A stretch of 64,000 nt of DNA, from positions 72,001 to 136,000 of the forward strand of contig CALSME010000001.1 in NCBI GenBank assembly GCA_943787375.1, written 5' to 3'. Position 1 is the stretch's first letter. The number at the start of each line of letters is the position of its first letter. The notes under the pieces are model-generated. The model ran no database searches and had not been told where the DNA came from. It saw only the letters and a program-made list of their open reading frames with translations. Below, one piece after another: positions 17,299 through 26,458 of the stretch. The position numbers and the translations under genes are program-made. The stretch is from an uncultured Polaribacter sp. (GTDB taxonomy: Bacteria > Bacteroidota > Bacteroidia > Flavobacteriales > Flavobacteriaceae).

Positions 17299-19767
17299 TT
17301 ACCCTTCAAAACCTTCTCCACCATCGCCATCGTTTCTACCACCTCTTTGCGCTTCTTTCTTTTTTTGATTGAAACGGTAACTAAAGTTTAAAGATATTTG
17401 ACGCTGTCTCCATTGGAAAGTTTGATCGGAAATATTCGTTGGGTTGTCTCTGTTGGGCGTATAGTTTATAGAATTTCTCTTTCTTGAATTGAATACATCA
17501 CTCACATTCAATACTAAGGTACCTTTTTCTTTTAAGACCTCTTTACTGAAGGCTAAATTGGCAGAAAAGATTCCTTTCGTCACACTTTGTGCGCTTTCAT
17601 TGGGGCCTCTGTAAGACAATCTTGTTTGCCATTCTATTGCATAAGGCAGCGTCACACGTGCATTAAAACGAGCTCTCCAGCTAGTATTGCTGTTGCCTAA
17701 ATCATCTGTGATGACTGTAGTTTCATTGGTATCTGGATCTAAAAAGTTATAGGTGTAGATTCCTTCTGTTCTAGAGTTGAATAGGTTGAAACTACCATCA
17801 AAACGCACTTTTTTAGAAGCGTTGTAATTAGAGGTAAATTCAAAACCATACCGATCTTCTGTAGCTAGATTAATTGGCTCTCTGATAAGAACAGATTCAT
17901 CATTCCCGTTAATTTCTCTGATTTCTTGACGCGTAACTCTACTGATATTATTCGTAGAATGTTGATAATACACAGAAGCGTTTAGTGTTAACTTTCCTAT
18001 TCTGTTTAAATACCCCAAATCGAAAGAATTTGTAAACGTAGGAATCAATGCTGGATTTCCTTTAAAGATAATGTTTTGGCTATTTCGAGATTCAAAAGGA
18101 TTCAAATACCAAAAACGAGGTCTTCGCAAACGTCTGCTATATCCTAAGGTATAACTTTGCTTTTCGGTGGCTTCAAAACCAATATTGACCGTTGGAAATA
18201 ATTCGGTATAACTAAAATCATTATTTTCATTGGTGCCTAACAACCGTACTTTTACATCGGTGGTTTCTAAACGCAGTCCCAATAAGAATGAAAACTGCTT
18301 CAACTTATTTCCATATTGAGTATAAAAAGCGTGAATGTCCTGACCAAATTCCAAGTTGTTGGAAGGATCAAAATCGGGGTCAGATACAGGAGTCACTATA
18401 AAGTCAGAAGTCAAATTCTGAAAATCGCCACGATATCCCGCTTCAAACTGGGTGTTTTCTCCAATAGGCAACACATAATCTGCTTGTACCAATGTATTCG
18501 TTGAAGCTTCATTGGTAATGTTGGTTTCGTCTGTAAAACCAGGTTCTGTATTAATTGCTTCTTCGTTTTCTTTGCTATCACTGTATTGAAAGTCAACTGT
18601 TAACTTGTGGCCATCCTTATTAAAGTTGTTGGTGTAGTTTAAAGAGTATTGTATTGTTTCATCGTCTCCATCTTCATCTTGAATACGAATCGCATTGTCC
18701 GTGTTGTTGAAATTTTCATCAAATTCCTCAATGGTGTTTTCTGAATAATTACTGCCTTTTGTATTTCGATAAAAGACTGTTCCAGTAAGATTGCTTTTTT
18801 TCGTTAGAAAATATTCCAAGCCAACATTGGCATTAAAACTGTTTCTTCTTCGTTGCCAGATTCGGTCTTCAATTCTCGAACTTGTAACAACGCCATTCGT
18901 AAAATTTCTTAAATCGGTAAAAGAATTTCCAGGCCCTTTACTGTAACGATATCCAAAGTTAGAAAAGAGATTGGTCTTTTTCCCTCGTTGATTTAAGTTG
19001 GTCGCTAATTGAAATTGATCTGGCGTTCCAACTGTTGAATTTACAGAACCATTAAAGCCCAACGCTTTTCCTTTTCGTAAGACGATGTTTAGGATTCCTG
19101 CGGTTCCTTCAGCGTCATATCTAGCAGAAGGAGACGTAATGACTTCTACTTTCTCGATGGCATCTGCTGGCAATTGTCTCAGTGCATCTGCACCACTTAA
19201 GCCCACCAGAGCAGATGGTTTTCCATCAATTAAAATACGAACGTTTTCATTGCCACGCAAGCTTACATTTCCTTCGACATCAACACTTACAGAAGGCACA
19301 TTGTCCAATACATCAGAAGCGTTTCCACCTTTGACGGTCATGTCTTTTCCTACATTGTAAATCCGCTTGTCTAGGCGTATGTCTACCGTCGATTTTTCGG
19401 CAATAATCACCACCTCATTCAAGCTGTTTGCATCTTCAGAAAGTTTGATGATTCCAAAATTTTTGTCTGCTGTTAACTTTTGAGTTGGCAATTGAATGCT
19501 TTTAAAAGAAATATATTCCACACTTATTTCATAGGTTCCAGTAGGAGTTTTAATGTCGAAAAATCCTTTTTCATTGGTAATTCCGCCAGAAATATTTTGA
19601 GTTACTGTGTTCTTTAAAACAATGGTTGCATATTCTAAAGGCGCGTTGCTATTCGCTTCCACAACTTTTCCCTTTAGAGAGATGTTTTTTGTATTTGTAG
19701 GTTGTTGTGCGAATAATAGTGTGGTAGTAAAAAGGCTAAAGAGTAGTAGGGGGAGTTTTTTTATCAA
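17299..19767 (-). CDS. TonB-dependent outer-membrane receptor-like protein (CarboxypepD_reg, plug, OMP beta-barrel 3)
   Basis: The 822-residue protein has a signal peptide (1-20, ending LFAQ). A carboxypeptidase-regulatory-like domain (about 28-115) is followed by a plug (about 120-235, with GNVSLRGNENVRILIDGKPS) and a long beta-barrel ending in NFSYRFNQ. About 20 extra residues rich in Gly, Asp, Arg and Glu follow the last strand, which is odd for a barrel whose final aromatic residue usually ends the protein. There is no SusD partner next to it, so it is not a SusC of a glycan locus. The substrate is unknown. It is monocistronic, with terminators or gaps on both sides. Confidence 0.82.
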   Translation of the reverse strand: MIKKLPLLLFSLFTTTLLFAQQPTNTKNISLKGKVVEANSNAPLEYATIVLKNTVTQNISGGITNEKGFFDIKTPTGTYEISVEYISFKSIQLPTQKLTADKNFGIIKLSEDANSLNEVVIIAEKSTVDIRLDKRIYNVGKDMTVKGGNASDVLDNVPSVSVDVEGNVSLRGNENVRILIDGKPSALVGLSGADALRQLPADAIEKVEVITSPSARYDAEGTAGILNIVLRKGKALGFNGSVNSTVGTPDQFQLATNLNQRGKKTNLFSNFGYRYSKGPGNSFTDLRNFTNGVVTSSRIEDRIWQRRRNSFNANVGLEYFLTKKSNLTGTVFYRNTKGSNYSENTIEEFDENFNNTDNAIRIQDEDGDDETIQYSLNYTNNFNKDGHKLTVDFQYSDSKENEEAINTEPGFTDETNITNEASTNTLVQADYVLPIGENTQFEAGYRGDFQNLTSDFIVTPVSDPDFDPSNNLEFGQDIHAFYTQYGNKLKQFSFLLGLRLETTDVKVRLLGTNENNDFSYTELFPTVNIGFEATEKQSYTLGYSRRLRRPRFWYLNPFESRNSQNIIFKGNPALIPTFTNSFDLGYLNRIGKLTLNASVYYQHSTNNISRVTRQEIREINGNDESVLIREPINLATEDRYGFEFTSNYNASKKVRFDGSFNLFNSRTEGIYTYNFLDPDTNETTVITDDLGNSNTSWRARFNARVTLPYAIEWQTRLSYRGPNESAQSVTKGIFSANLAFSKEVLKEKGTLVLNVSDVFNSRKRNSINYTPNRDNPTNISDQTFQWRQRQISLNFSYRFNQKKKEAQRGGRNDGDGGEGFEG

Positions 19768-19862
19768 AGCTTAATTTTAATTTTTATTAAGACAGCAAAG
19801 ATTACACAAAGTTTAATGCTCTTTTTGTTAAAGAAACGTTAAAGAATTTATTTAATTGATGT

Positions 19863-20204
19863 CTAAATAATTGATAAAATGTCAGAAGTAGGTCTTCCAA
19901 TTATGGCCTTGTCTTTATTGACAACAATCGGCCGTTCAATTAATTTTGGATTGTTGACCATGGCGCTTACAATTTCATCCTCTGACATTGGAGTTCCTTT
20001 GAAATTTTCTTTCCAAATTTTTTCATTTTTTCGAACCAAATCAATAGGAGCGATGTTCAGTAAATGAAGCACTTCAATCAATGTTGCCTCAGTGAACTTA
20101 GTATCCAAATATTTGATGATTTCAAAAGCTTTTCCAGTGTTTTCTATAAGTTCAACACCCTGTCTTGATTTCGAACATCGTGGATTGTGGTATATTTTGA
20201 TCAT
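19863..20204 (-). CDS. arsC: ArsC/Spx-family arsenate reductase-like protein
   Basis: The 113-residue thioredoxin-fold protein has the ArsC start IYHNPRCSKSRQG with the active Cys10, and the family's RPIVV..DKAIIGRP block near the end. Arsenate reductases of the glutaredoxin-linked type have this size. No other ars genes are nearby, so a general thiol-reductase role is equally possible. The heptamer repeat array lies directly upstream of its start. Confidence 0.82.
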   Translation of the reverse strand: MIKIYHNPRCSKSRQGVELIENTGKAFEIIKYLDTKFTEATLIEVLHLLNIAPIDLVRKNEKIWKENFKGTPMSEDEIVSAMVNNPKLIERPIVVNKDKAIIGRPTSDILSII

Positions 20205-20218
20205 TTTTTAAGTTTTGA

Positions 20219-20514
20219 TTACTGACAACTGATAATTGATAACTGATAACTGACAACTGATAATTGATAACTGATTACTGATAATTGATAACTGATTACT
20301 GATAATTGATAACTGATTACTGATAATTGATAACTGATTACTGATAACTGATTACTGATAACTGATTACTGACAACTGATAACTGATAACTGACAACTGA
20401 CAACTGATAATTGATTACTGATAACTGACAACTGATAACTGATAACTGACAACTGACAACTGATAATTGATAACTGATTACTGATTACTGATAATTGATA
20501 ACTGATAACTGAAC
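20219..20514. repeat. Heptanucleotide tandem repeat array (WAYTGAY-type units, about 42 copies)
   Basis: About 295 bases consist almost wholly of seven-base units such as AACTGAT, AATTGAT, TACTGAT and AACTGAC in mixed order. The array fills the gap between arsC and the end of prfB. Because seven is not a multiple of three, any frame through it repeats a seven-residue peptide. This makes a meaningless open frame at 20366-20554 on the minus strand. The variants look shuffled, as in short tandem repeat arrays that grow by slippage. Confidence 0.9.
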
Positions 20515-20525
20515 CCTGATCTCTA

Positions 20526-21629
20526 TTATAAATCAACCTCTTTCTTCTGTCCAAACAACATTAAATAGGATTTTAAAAACGGGTTAATTTGCCCATCCAT
20601 CACATTGTCTACATTTCCAGTTTCATGACCCGTTCTCACGTCTTTCACTAATTTATAAGGATGCATTACATAATTCCGTATCTGACTTCCCCATTCGTTT
20701 TTCATCTTATTCGCTTCAATATCATCTCTTGCTGCTTGTTGTTTTTTGAGCTCAATTTCATACAATTGAGATTTTAACATTTTTAATGCTGTAGCTCTAT
20801 TTTCGTGCTGAGAACGAGAGTTTGAACACGAAATTTGAATGCCCGTTGGTTTGTGTGTTAGTTGAACTTTTGTTTCTACTTTATTTACATTTTGACCACC
20901 CGCCCCGCTAGATCTTGCGGTTACAATTTCGATGTCTGCTGGATTAATGTCAATTTCAATAGAATCATCAGCAACAGGAAATACATAGACAGAACCAAAG
21001 GTGGTATGTCGTTTTCCATTGCTATCAAAAGGGGAGATGCGAACCAAGCGATGTACACCATTTTCACCCTTCAACCAACCAAAGGCATAATCGCCTTCAA
21101 TTTCTATGGTAATGGTTTTAATTCCAACCACGTCTCCAGCTTGGTAATTGAGTGTTTTTAATTTATATCCTTGTTTTTCTGCCCACATGGTATACATTCG
21201 AGAAAGCATTTCTACCCAGTCACAACTTTCTGTTCCACCCGCTCCAGCAGTAATTTGTATGGTAGCAGATAAAGAATCTCCAGGTTCAGAAAGCATGTTT
21301 TTAAACTCAATATCTTCTAAAAAGGAACGCACATTTTGAAATTGTTCTGCTACTTCATTTTCTTGTACTTCCCCTTCTTTGTAGAATTCATACAAAACCT
21401 GTATGTCCTCGTTTAAAGAAATTACTTTTTCATAATCTTCAACCCATTTTTTCTTAAAACGAAGTTCTTTCATGATTACTTCTGCTTTTTTAGGATCGCT
21501 CCAAAAATCTGGATTAGCCGTTTTTTCTTCCTCATTGGCAATTTCAATCCGTTTTTTGTCAATCTCTAAATAAGATTTTAATTTCTCGATTCTTGTAGAA
21601 ATATTTTTTAGTTGTTCTTGTGTAATCAT
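20526..21629 (-). CDS. prfB: Peptide chain release factor 2, without the programmed frameshift
   Basis: The RF2 sequence is complete: N-terminal helices, the SPF tripeptide ([15 protein letters not shown]) that reads UGA/UAA stop codons, and the GGQ loop ([11 protein letters not shown]) that triggers peptide release. The frame is continuous through the point (KSYLEID) where many bacteria have an in-frame UGA and a +1 shift, so no recoding is needed here. Start codons in frame are GTG 21638, ATG 21635 and ATG 21629. A promoter-like TATTTTTG covers 21638-21645, so I favour ATG 21629 (367 residues). The heptamer array abuts its stop codon. Confidence 0.94.
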   Translation of the reverse strand: MITQEQLKNISTRIEKLKSYLEIDKKRIEIANEEEKTANPDFWSDPKKAEVIMKELRFKKKWVEDYEKVISLNEDIQVLYEFYKEGEVQENEVAEQFQNVRSFLEDIEFKNMLSEPGDSLSATIQITAGAGGTESCDWVEMLSRMYTMWAEKQGYKLKTLNYQAGDVVGIKTITIEIEGDYAFGWLKGENGVHRLVRISPFDSNGKRHTTFGSVYVFPVADDSIEIDINPADIEIVTARSSGAGGQNVNKVETKVQLTHKPTGIQISCSNSRSQHENRATALKMLKSQLYEIELKKQQAARDDIEANKMKNEWGSQIRNYVMHPYKLVKDVRTGHETGNVDNVMDGQINPFLKSYLMLFGQKKEVDL

Positions 21630-21637
21630 ATGCATCA

Positions 21638-21645
21638 CAAAAATA
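21638..21645 (-). promoter_or_regulatory. Candidate -7 element (TATTTTTG) for prfB
   Basis: It matches TAnnTTTG on the minus strand just upstream of ATG 21629. If it is real, the transcript would have an almost absent leader. It could also be a chance match in AT-rich sequence. Confidence 0.3.
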
Positions 21646-21715
21646 AATGAATTTTTAAGATATCTTCTTTTAAAACTGCTCCTTATTTTATAGATTTAAC
21701 AAAAATATGTTTCTC

Positions 21716-24139
21716 ATGAAAAAAGCAGTGTTTATTCTTTTTTTTATCTCAATTTCTTTTAATGGATTTTCACAGTTTTTTACTGAAAAATCAAGTAGTA
21801 AGCTTCAGAAAGGGATTACAAAGTATGAGGGGTTTTATGATTTTTATCATGATGAAAATACAGATAAGCTTTTTTTACAAATTGAAACGTTAGACAAAGA
21901 ATTTCTTTACGTGCGTTCTCTTTCCGAAGGTATTGGTTCCAATGACATTGGTTTAGATCGCGGACAGTTGGGCGACGGTGTAGTGGTTTCTTTTAAAAGA
22001 TTTGGGAATAAGATCATGCTAATTCAGCCCAACCAAGATTACAGAGCAATTACAGCGAATAAGGAGGAGAAACAATCCGTAAAAGAAGCCTTTGCAAAAT
22101 CAGTTTTACACGGTTTTGTCATCAAACAAGAAAAAAATGGTGTGTTTTTAGTCGATGCGACTTCTTTTTTCATGCGAGATGCTCATGGAGTTGCCAAAAC
22201 ATTGGCAAGAAATAAACAAGGAAATTATAATTTAGATACGAGTAAGAGTGCTTTTCATACGCAAAGAACAAAGGCATTTCCTAAAAATGTAGAATTTGAT
22301 GTGATGCTAACCTTTAAAGGGTCGCCAAAAGGAGCATTGCTTCGAAGTGTTACGCCCGATGCGAGTTTGGTTACGGTACATCAACATCACTCTTTTGTAG
22401 CATTGCCAGACAACGCCTACAAACCAAGAAAGTTCGATACCCGTTCAGGCGGATATGCGATGTCATATTTAGATTATGCAACCCCTGTAAATGAATCCAT
22501 TACGCAACGTTTTATTTATAGACACCGTTTGGAAAAGAAAAATCCAAATGCCGCTGTTTCAGAAGCAAAAGAACCCATTGTCTATTATTTAGATCGAGGA
22601 ACCCCAGAACCGGTACGTTCTGCTTTGTTGGATGGTGGACGTTGGTGGAACCAAGCTTTTGAAGCGATTGGTTATAAAAATGCTTTTCAAATGAAGCTAT
22701 TACCAGAAGGAGCCGATCCGTTAGACATTCGGTACAATATGGTGCAATGGGTGCATCGCTCTACGAGAGGGTGGAGTTATGGTGCGAGTATTTCAGATCC
22801 AAGAACGGGTGAAATTATCAAAGGACATGTGAGCCTAGGAAGTTTGCGAATTCGTCAAGATTTTTTGATTGCGCAAGCTTTACAAGCGCCTTATAAAAAC
22901 GATACGATTGATGATTCTTTTGCCTTGCAAATGGCCATTGCTAGAATTCGTCAGCTGTCTGCACATGAAATTGGGCATACTTTAGGCTTTGCACATAATT
23001 TTGCAGCAAGTACCAACAATAGAGCTTCTGTAATGGATTATCCACATCCAAAATTCACTTTAAATGAAGATGATGAAATTGATTTTTCAGCTGCATATGA
23101 TACCAAAATTGGCGCATGGGATAAGGTAACCGTAGCTTATTTTTATCAAGATTTTCCTGCTGAAGAAAATGAAGAAATTGCGTTGAATTCGATTTTAGAA
23201 AATGCATTTTCTAATGGATTAAAATATTTATCAGATGCGGATGCGAGATCGGGAGGAAGTGCTAGTGCTACTGCCCATTTATGGGATAATGGAGGAAATA
23301 TTCATGATGAATTGTACAATGTCTTAAAAATTAGAAAAACAGCGATTGAAAACTTTTCAACCGACAACGTCAAAATAAACACCCCATATTCTGTCTTAGA
23401 AGATGTTTTTGTACCCTTGTATTTTTTCCATAGATACCAAACAGCAGCAACGGTTAAATTAATTGGTGGGCTCAGCTACAATTATGCAGTTACAGGAGGA
23501 AATCAAAAAGTAGTAAAGCGTGTTTCTGGAATTTCGGAACATATTGCATTGCAAGCTGTTTTACAAACATTACAAGTGGAAGAAATCGCAATTCCGAAAG
23601 AGAAATTAGCCTTGTTCCCCCCAAGATCAATGGGGTATGGGCGAACAAGAGAATCTTTTAGTAGTAAGTTGGGTGTTGCTTTTGACCCTTTTTCGGCAGT
23701 AGCCACGGCATCAGAAATGACCTTAAGTTTACTATTGCATCCGCAAAGAGTTTCGCGCTTAATTGCACATAAAAGTTTAAACAAAAGACAATTGGGTTTG
23801 GTAGAATTGTTGGATGAATTAATTGCTAAAACGATTAAAAAATCTCATAATGACCCCTATTATCAAGAATTGCAAAACACGATTAATAATAACGTATTGG
23901 AACAATTATTTAGGCTTTCAACAGTAGAAAATCAATATCCACAAGTGCCCGCTATTGTTTACTTTAAGTTGAATGAAATAAAGGAGTACCTCCAACAAAA
24001 AAAATCGGAAGGAATTCAGAAAATATTCGAGAAAGCAATGCTTCAAAAGGTGGATCAATTTATTAAAAATCCAACTTCTTTTAAAAAGACATTTGTACCA
24101 AAAATTCCAGATGGTTCTCCAATCGGGAGTGACCATTAA
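21716..24139 (+). CDS. Secreted zinc-dependent metalloprotease, metzincin-type (DUF5117-like family)
   Basis: The 807-residue exported protein has a signal peptide (1-20, ending GFSQ). Its zinc site HEIGHTLGFAH at 417-427 supplies the three metzincin histidines and the catalytic Glu. A Met-turn candidate, ASVMDYP, follows about 15 residues later. This arrangement and the length match the large Bacteroidota proteins with DUF5117 and DUF4953-type regions. The physiological substrate is unknown. An ATG three codons upstream (21707) is also possible, but 21716 gives a cleaner signal peptide. The gene stands alone between prfB and the threonine aldolase. Confidence 0.85.
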   Translation: MKKAVFILFFISISFNGFSQFFTEKSSSKLQKGITKYEGFYDFYHDENTDKLFLQIETLDKEFLYVRSLSEGIGSNDIGLDRGQLGDGVVVSFKRFGNKIMLIQPNQDYRAITANKEEKQSVKEAFAKSVLHGFVIKQEKNGVFLVDATSFFMRDAHGVAKTLARNKQGNYNLDTSKSAFHTQRTKAFPKNVEFDVMLTFKGSPKGALLRSVTPDASLVTVHQHHSFVALPDNAYKPRKFDTRSGGYAMSYLDYATPVNESITQRFIYRHRLEKKNPNAAVSEAKEPIVYYLDRGTPEPVRSALLDGGRWWNQAFEAIGYKNAFQMKLLPEGADPLDIRYNMVQWVHRSTRGWSYGASISDPRTGEIIKGHVSLGSLRIRQDFLIAQALQAPYKNDTIDDSFALQMAIARIRQLSAHEIGHTLGFAHNFAASTNNRASVMDYPHPKFTLNEDDEIDFSAAYDTKIGAWDKVTVAYFYQDFPAEENEEIALNSILENAFSNGLKYLSDADARSGGSASATAHLWDNGGNIHDELYNVLKIRKTAIENFSTDNVKINTPYSVLEDVFVPLYFFHRYQTAATVKLIGGLSYNYAVTGGNQKVVKRVSGISEHIALQAVLQTLQVEEIAIPKEKLALFPPRSMGYGRTRESFSSKLGVAFDPFSAVATASEMTLSLLLHPQRVSRLIAHKSLNKRQLGLVELLDELIAKTIKKSHNDPYYQELQNTINNNVLEQLFRLSTVENQYPQVPAIVYFKLNEIKEYLQQKKSEGIQKIFEKAMLQKVDQFIKNPTSFKKTFVPKIPDGSPIGSDH

Positions 24140-24212
24140 ACGTCAATTACACGAAGTTCACGAATTATATAATTTTTTTGCCATTCGTCAAAATCGTGAT
24201 TAAAATAAAAAT

Positions 24213-25241
24213 ATGACAATAGACTTAATTTCAGATACGGTAACAAAACCTACTCCAGCAATGATGGAGGCAATGATGCATGCGGAAGTAGGAGATGACG
24301 TTTTTAAAATGGATCCAACCGTAAATGCTTTGCAAGAGAAAGTTGCCAAATTATTTGGCATGGAGGATGCACTATTTTTTCCTTCGGGGACTATGGCAAA
24401 TCAAGCCGCTATAAAACTGCATACGCAACCCGGAGATCAATTGATTTGCGATAAATATGCCCATGTATATAACTATGAAGGGGGTGGAGCTGCGTTTAAC
24501 TCTGGAGTTACTTGTAAACTAATCGATGGAGATCGAGGGATGTTTTCGGCAGCGCAACTTGCCGCAGCAATTGCAGGAAGAGCAGACATTCATGTGCCGT
24601 TTTCAAGATTGGTATGTATTGAAAACACGACTAACAAAGGGGGAGGTGCCTGTTGGGATTTTTCTGAATTAGAAAGGGTTCAAAAGGTAGCGAAAGACAA
24701 TAATTTAGCGTTCCATTTAGATGGCGCCCGGTTATTCAATGCTTTGGTGGCAAAAAAGGAAACTCCAGCCCAATACGGTGCTTTGTTTGATACAATTTCT
24801 ATTTGCTTGTCAAAAGGATTGGGCGCACCAATTGGGTCCATTCTCTTAGGTTCAAAAGTACATATTGCAAAAGCATTAAGAATTCGAAAATTATTTGGAG
24901 GTGCCATGCGACAAACCGGTTTTTTAGCCGCCGCGGCAATCTATGCGTTGGATCATCATGTTGAAAGGTTGGCAGACGATCATTTAAAAGCTAAGCAATT
25001 AGGCCGTGTTTTACAAGAGGTTTCCTATGTTACTAAAGTAGAACCAATAGAAACTAATATCATTATTTTTTATGTAGATGAGAAGATTGGTGCAACCCAT
25101 TTTATTGAGATAATGAAGGGTAAAAACATTCTTCTAACACCAATGGGAGAAGGGAGAATTCGAATTGTTACACATTTAGATTATACAGATGAAATGCATG
25201 AAACACTCCTAAAAGAGTTAAAAAAAGATCAATTTTATTGA
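24213..25241 (+). CDS. ltaE: Low-specificity L-threonine aldolase
   Basis: The 342-residue PLP enzyme of the beta-eliminating lyase family splits threonine or allo-threonine into glycine and acetaldehyde. The start [17 protein letters not shown], the FPSGTMANQ block (56-64), Asp170 in HLDGARLFN and the PLP lysine Lys201 in [10 protein letters not shown] are all visible. Length is normal. Its stop codon overlaps by seven bases the stop end of the convergent membrane protein gene. Confidence 0.93.
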   Translation: MTIDLISDTVTKPTPAMMEAMMHAEVGDDVFKMDPTVNALQEKVAKLFGMEDALFFPSGTMANQAAIKLHTQPGDQLICDKYAHVYNYEGGGAAFNSGVTCKLIDGDRGMFSAAQLAAAIAGRADIHVPFSRLVCIENTTNKGGGACWDFSELERVQKVAKDNNLAFHLDGARLFNALVAKKETPAQYGALFDTISICLSKGLGAPIGSILLGSKVHIAKALRIRKLFGGAMRQTGFLAAAAIYALDHHVERLADDHLKAKQLGRVLQEVSYVTKVEPIETNIIIFYVDEKIGATHFIEIMKGKNILLTPMGEGRIRIVTHLDYTDEMHETLLKELKKDQFY

Positions 25242-25843
25242 TCCAATTTTGCCAACTCGATATAGTTTCTATTTAATTTATTCAATAAAATTCCATAGAG
25301 GAGTTGATAGAATCCCCAGAAGAGTAATAACATAATTATAGTGACAAGCATCATAATCAAGACAATGAGCCATCCGGGAACATTATGAAAGCTTCCTTGT
25401 GGGGTCATGACCATTCCAAAAGTCAATATTGCAGCTATGTAGACAATGCAAAGTAAATTAAAGATGACATAATTTCGAACTGTTTTTCTTGTTTTTCTGA
25501 TTTTGGTCATCAATTTTTTTGTATTGTCGATACTCGAAATGTTTTTATAATTTTTATAAAACAGGAAGAGGAAATATATGAGTACGGGAATGACCAAATA
25601 TTGCGATATTTGAACAAACTCGTAAATCCCCATTTCAACTAAGATTTTTTCTTCATTAGAAATATCAAAACTAAAAGTAGACAGGATCATAAAAGCAAAC
25701 TCTAAGAGTCCAATCACAAAAATCCATTTTACAATTGATGATGATTTTGCCTGTGTCATTTTATAAATTTCTAATGCAGAAATTCTCTTTATTTCTTCGG
25801 GTTGATTGTCCCAAGCTTTTTTATAATTGTCTAATAAATCCAT
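25235..25843 (-). CDS. Membrane protein downstream of an ECF sigma factor, four predicted helices
   Basis: The 202-residue protein has a ~35-residue cytoplasmic head, then hydrophobic segments at about 37-58, 75-98, 123-145 and 157-182. It begins three bases after the sigma gene ends, so the two are co-transcribed. It may be the sigma's membrane-bound regulator, although it lacks the usual one-helix anti-sigma layout. I do not recognise a named family. Confidence 0.65.
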   Translation of the reverse strand: MDLLDNYKKAWDNQPEEIKRISALEIYKMTQAKSSSIVKWIFVIGLLEFAFMILSTFSFDISNEEKILVEMGIYEFVQISQYLVIPVLIYFLFLFYKNYKNISSIDNTKKLMTKIRKTRKTVRNYVIFNLLCIVYIAAILTFGMVMTPQGSFHNVPGWLIVLIMMLVTIIMLLLFWGFYQLLYGILLNKLNRNYIELAKLDQ

Positions 25844-25846
25844 GAG

Positions 25847-26341
25847 TTATGGGTTTAATATGTTTTTAAGTTTTTCCTTTGCTCTATTCATTTTTACTCT
25901 CGCATTTCCATTCGAAATTCCTAATGTCTCCGATATTTCTTTGTAGGGTTTGTCTTCTAAATATAAAAATATTAACGCTTTTTCGATATCACTCAATTGA
26001 TGAATTGCATTGTATAAAGCTTTTAATTGTAGCTCTTCTGTATCATCATAAGTATCTGCTTTTATTTTATATTCAAAATCACTAATATCCTGTGTTTTTA
26101 CCCTTCTAGTCGATTTTCTATATAGGGAAATAGCAGTATTTAAGGCAACTCGATACATCCAGGTACTAAACTTTGCTTCGCCTCGAAACTTTTCATAGTT
26201 TCTCCAAAGTTGAATAGTCACTTCTTGAAACAAATCATTATGCGCATCTCTATTTGTAGTGTACATTCTACAAATTTTATGAACGATATTCTGATTTTTT
26301 TCAAAGTCCGATAAAAATTTAGATTCTAAATCTTTCAGCAC
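25847..26341 (-). CDS. ECF-type RNA polymerase sigma-70 factor
   Basis: The 164-residue protein has region 2 (about 15-85, with NDLFQEVTIQLWRNY and KFSTWMYRVALN) and region 4 (about 110-160, with YLEDKPYKEISETLGISNGN). The start is GTG at 26341; no ATG exists before residue 26, and a stop codon lies upstream. The membrane protein at 25235 follows directly. The gene is divergent from the MerR regulator at 26459. Confidence 0.9.
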   Translation of the reverse strand: MLKDLESKFLSDFEKNQNIVHKICRMYTTNRDAHNDLFQEVTIQLWRNYEKFRGEAKFSTWMYRVALNTAISLYRKSTRRVKTQDISDFEYKIKADTYDDTEELQLKALYNAIHQLSDIEKALIFLYLEDKPYKEISETLGISNGNARVKMNRAKEKLKNILNP

Positions 26342-26389
26342 TCTTGTAGTTGATTTGATTATAAGTCACAAAAATGTACAAAAAGTTAC

Positions 26390-26408
26390 AAGTTTTGAAA
26401 CAAAACTT
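26390..26408. promoter_or_regulatory. Perfect palindrome between divergent sigma and MerR genes
   Basis: AAGTTTTGAAACAAAACTT has 8-bp arms around a three-base centre. It lies 49 bases in front of the sigma gene start and 51 bases in front of the MerR start. It could be an operator for either gene. Confidence 0.4.
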
Positions 26409-26428
26409 CCTTTTTTATTAAAAACAAG

Positions 26429-26436
26429 TATCTTTG
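26429..26436 (+). promoter_or_regulatory. Candidate -7 element (TATCTTTG) for the MerR gene
   Basis: It is an exact TAnnTTTG match, 23 bases before the TTG start, giving a leader of about 20 bases. Confidence 0.45.
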
Positions 26437-26458
26437 TCTGGCAACCAATAAGATAAGT

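Noticed and set aside
17299-19767. SusC-type glycan transporter
   Set aside because: No SusD gene is adjacent and the barrel looks like the OMP_b-brl_3 type, so it was not assigned to a polysaccharide locus.
20219-20514. CRISPR array
   Set aside because: Units are seven bases with no unique spacers, and no cas genes are near.
20366-20554. Open frame of about 62 codons with a seven-residue repeat on the minus strand
   Set aside because: It is produced by the heptamer DNA array: three seven-base units make seven codons, and the units lack stop codons in this frame. No start context or domain.
20526-21638. Programmed +1 frameshift in prfB
   Set aside because: The frame is open through the expected site with no in-frame UGA.
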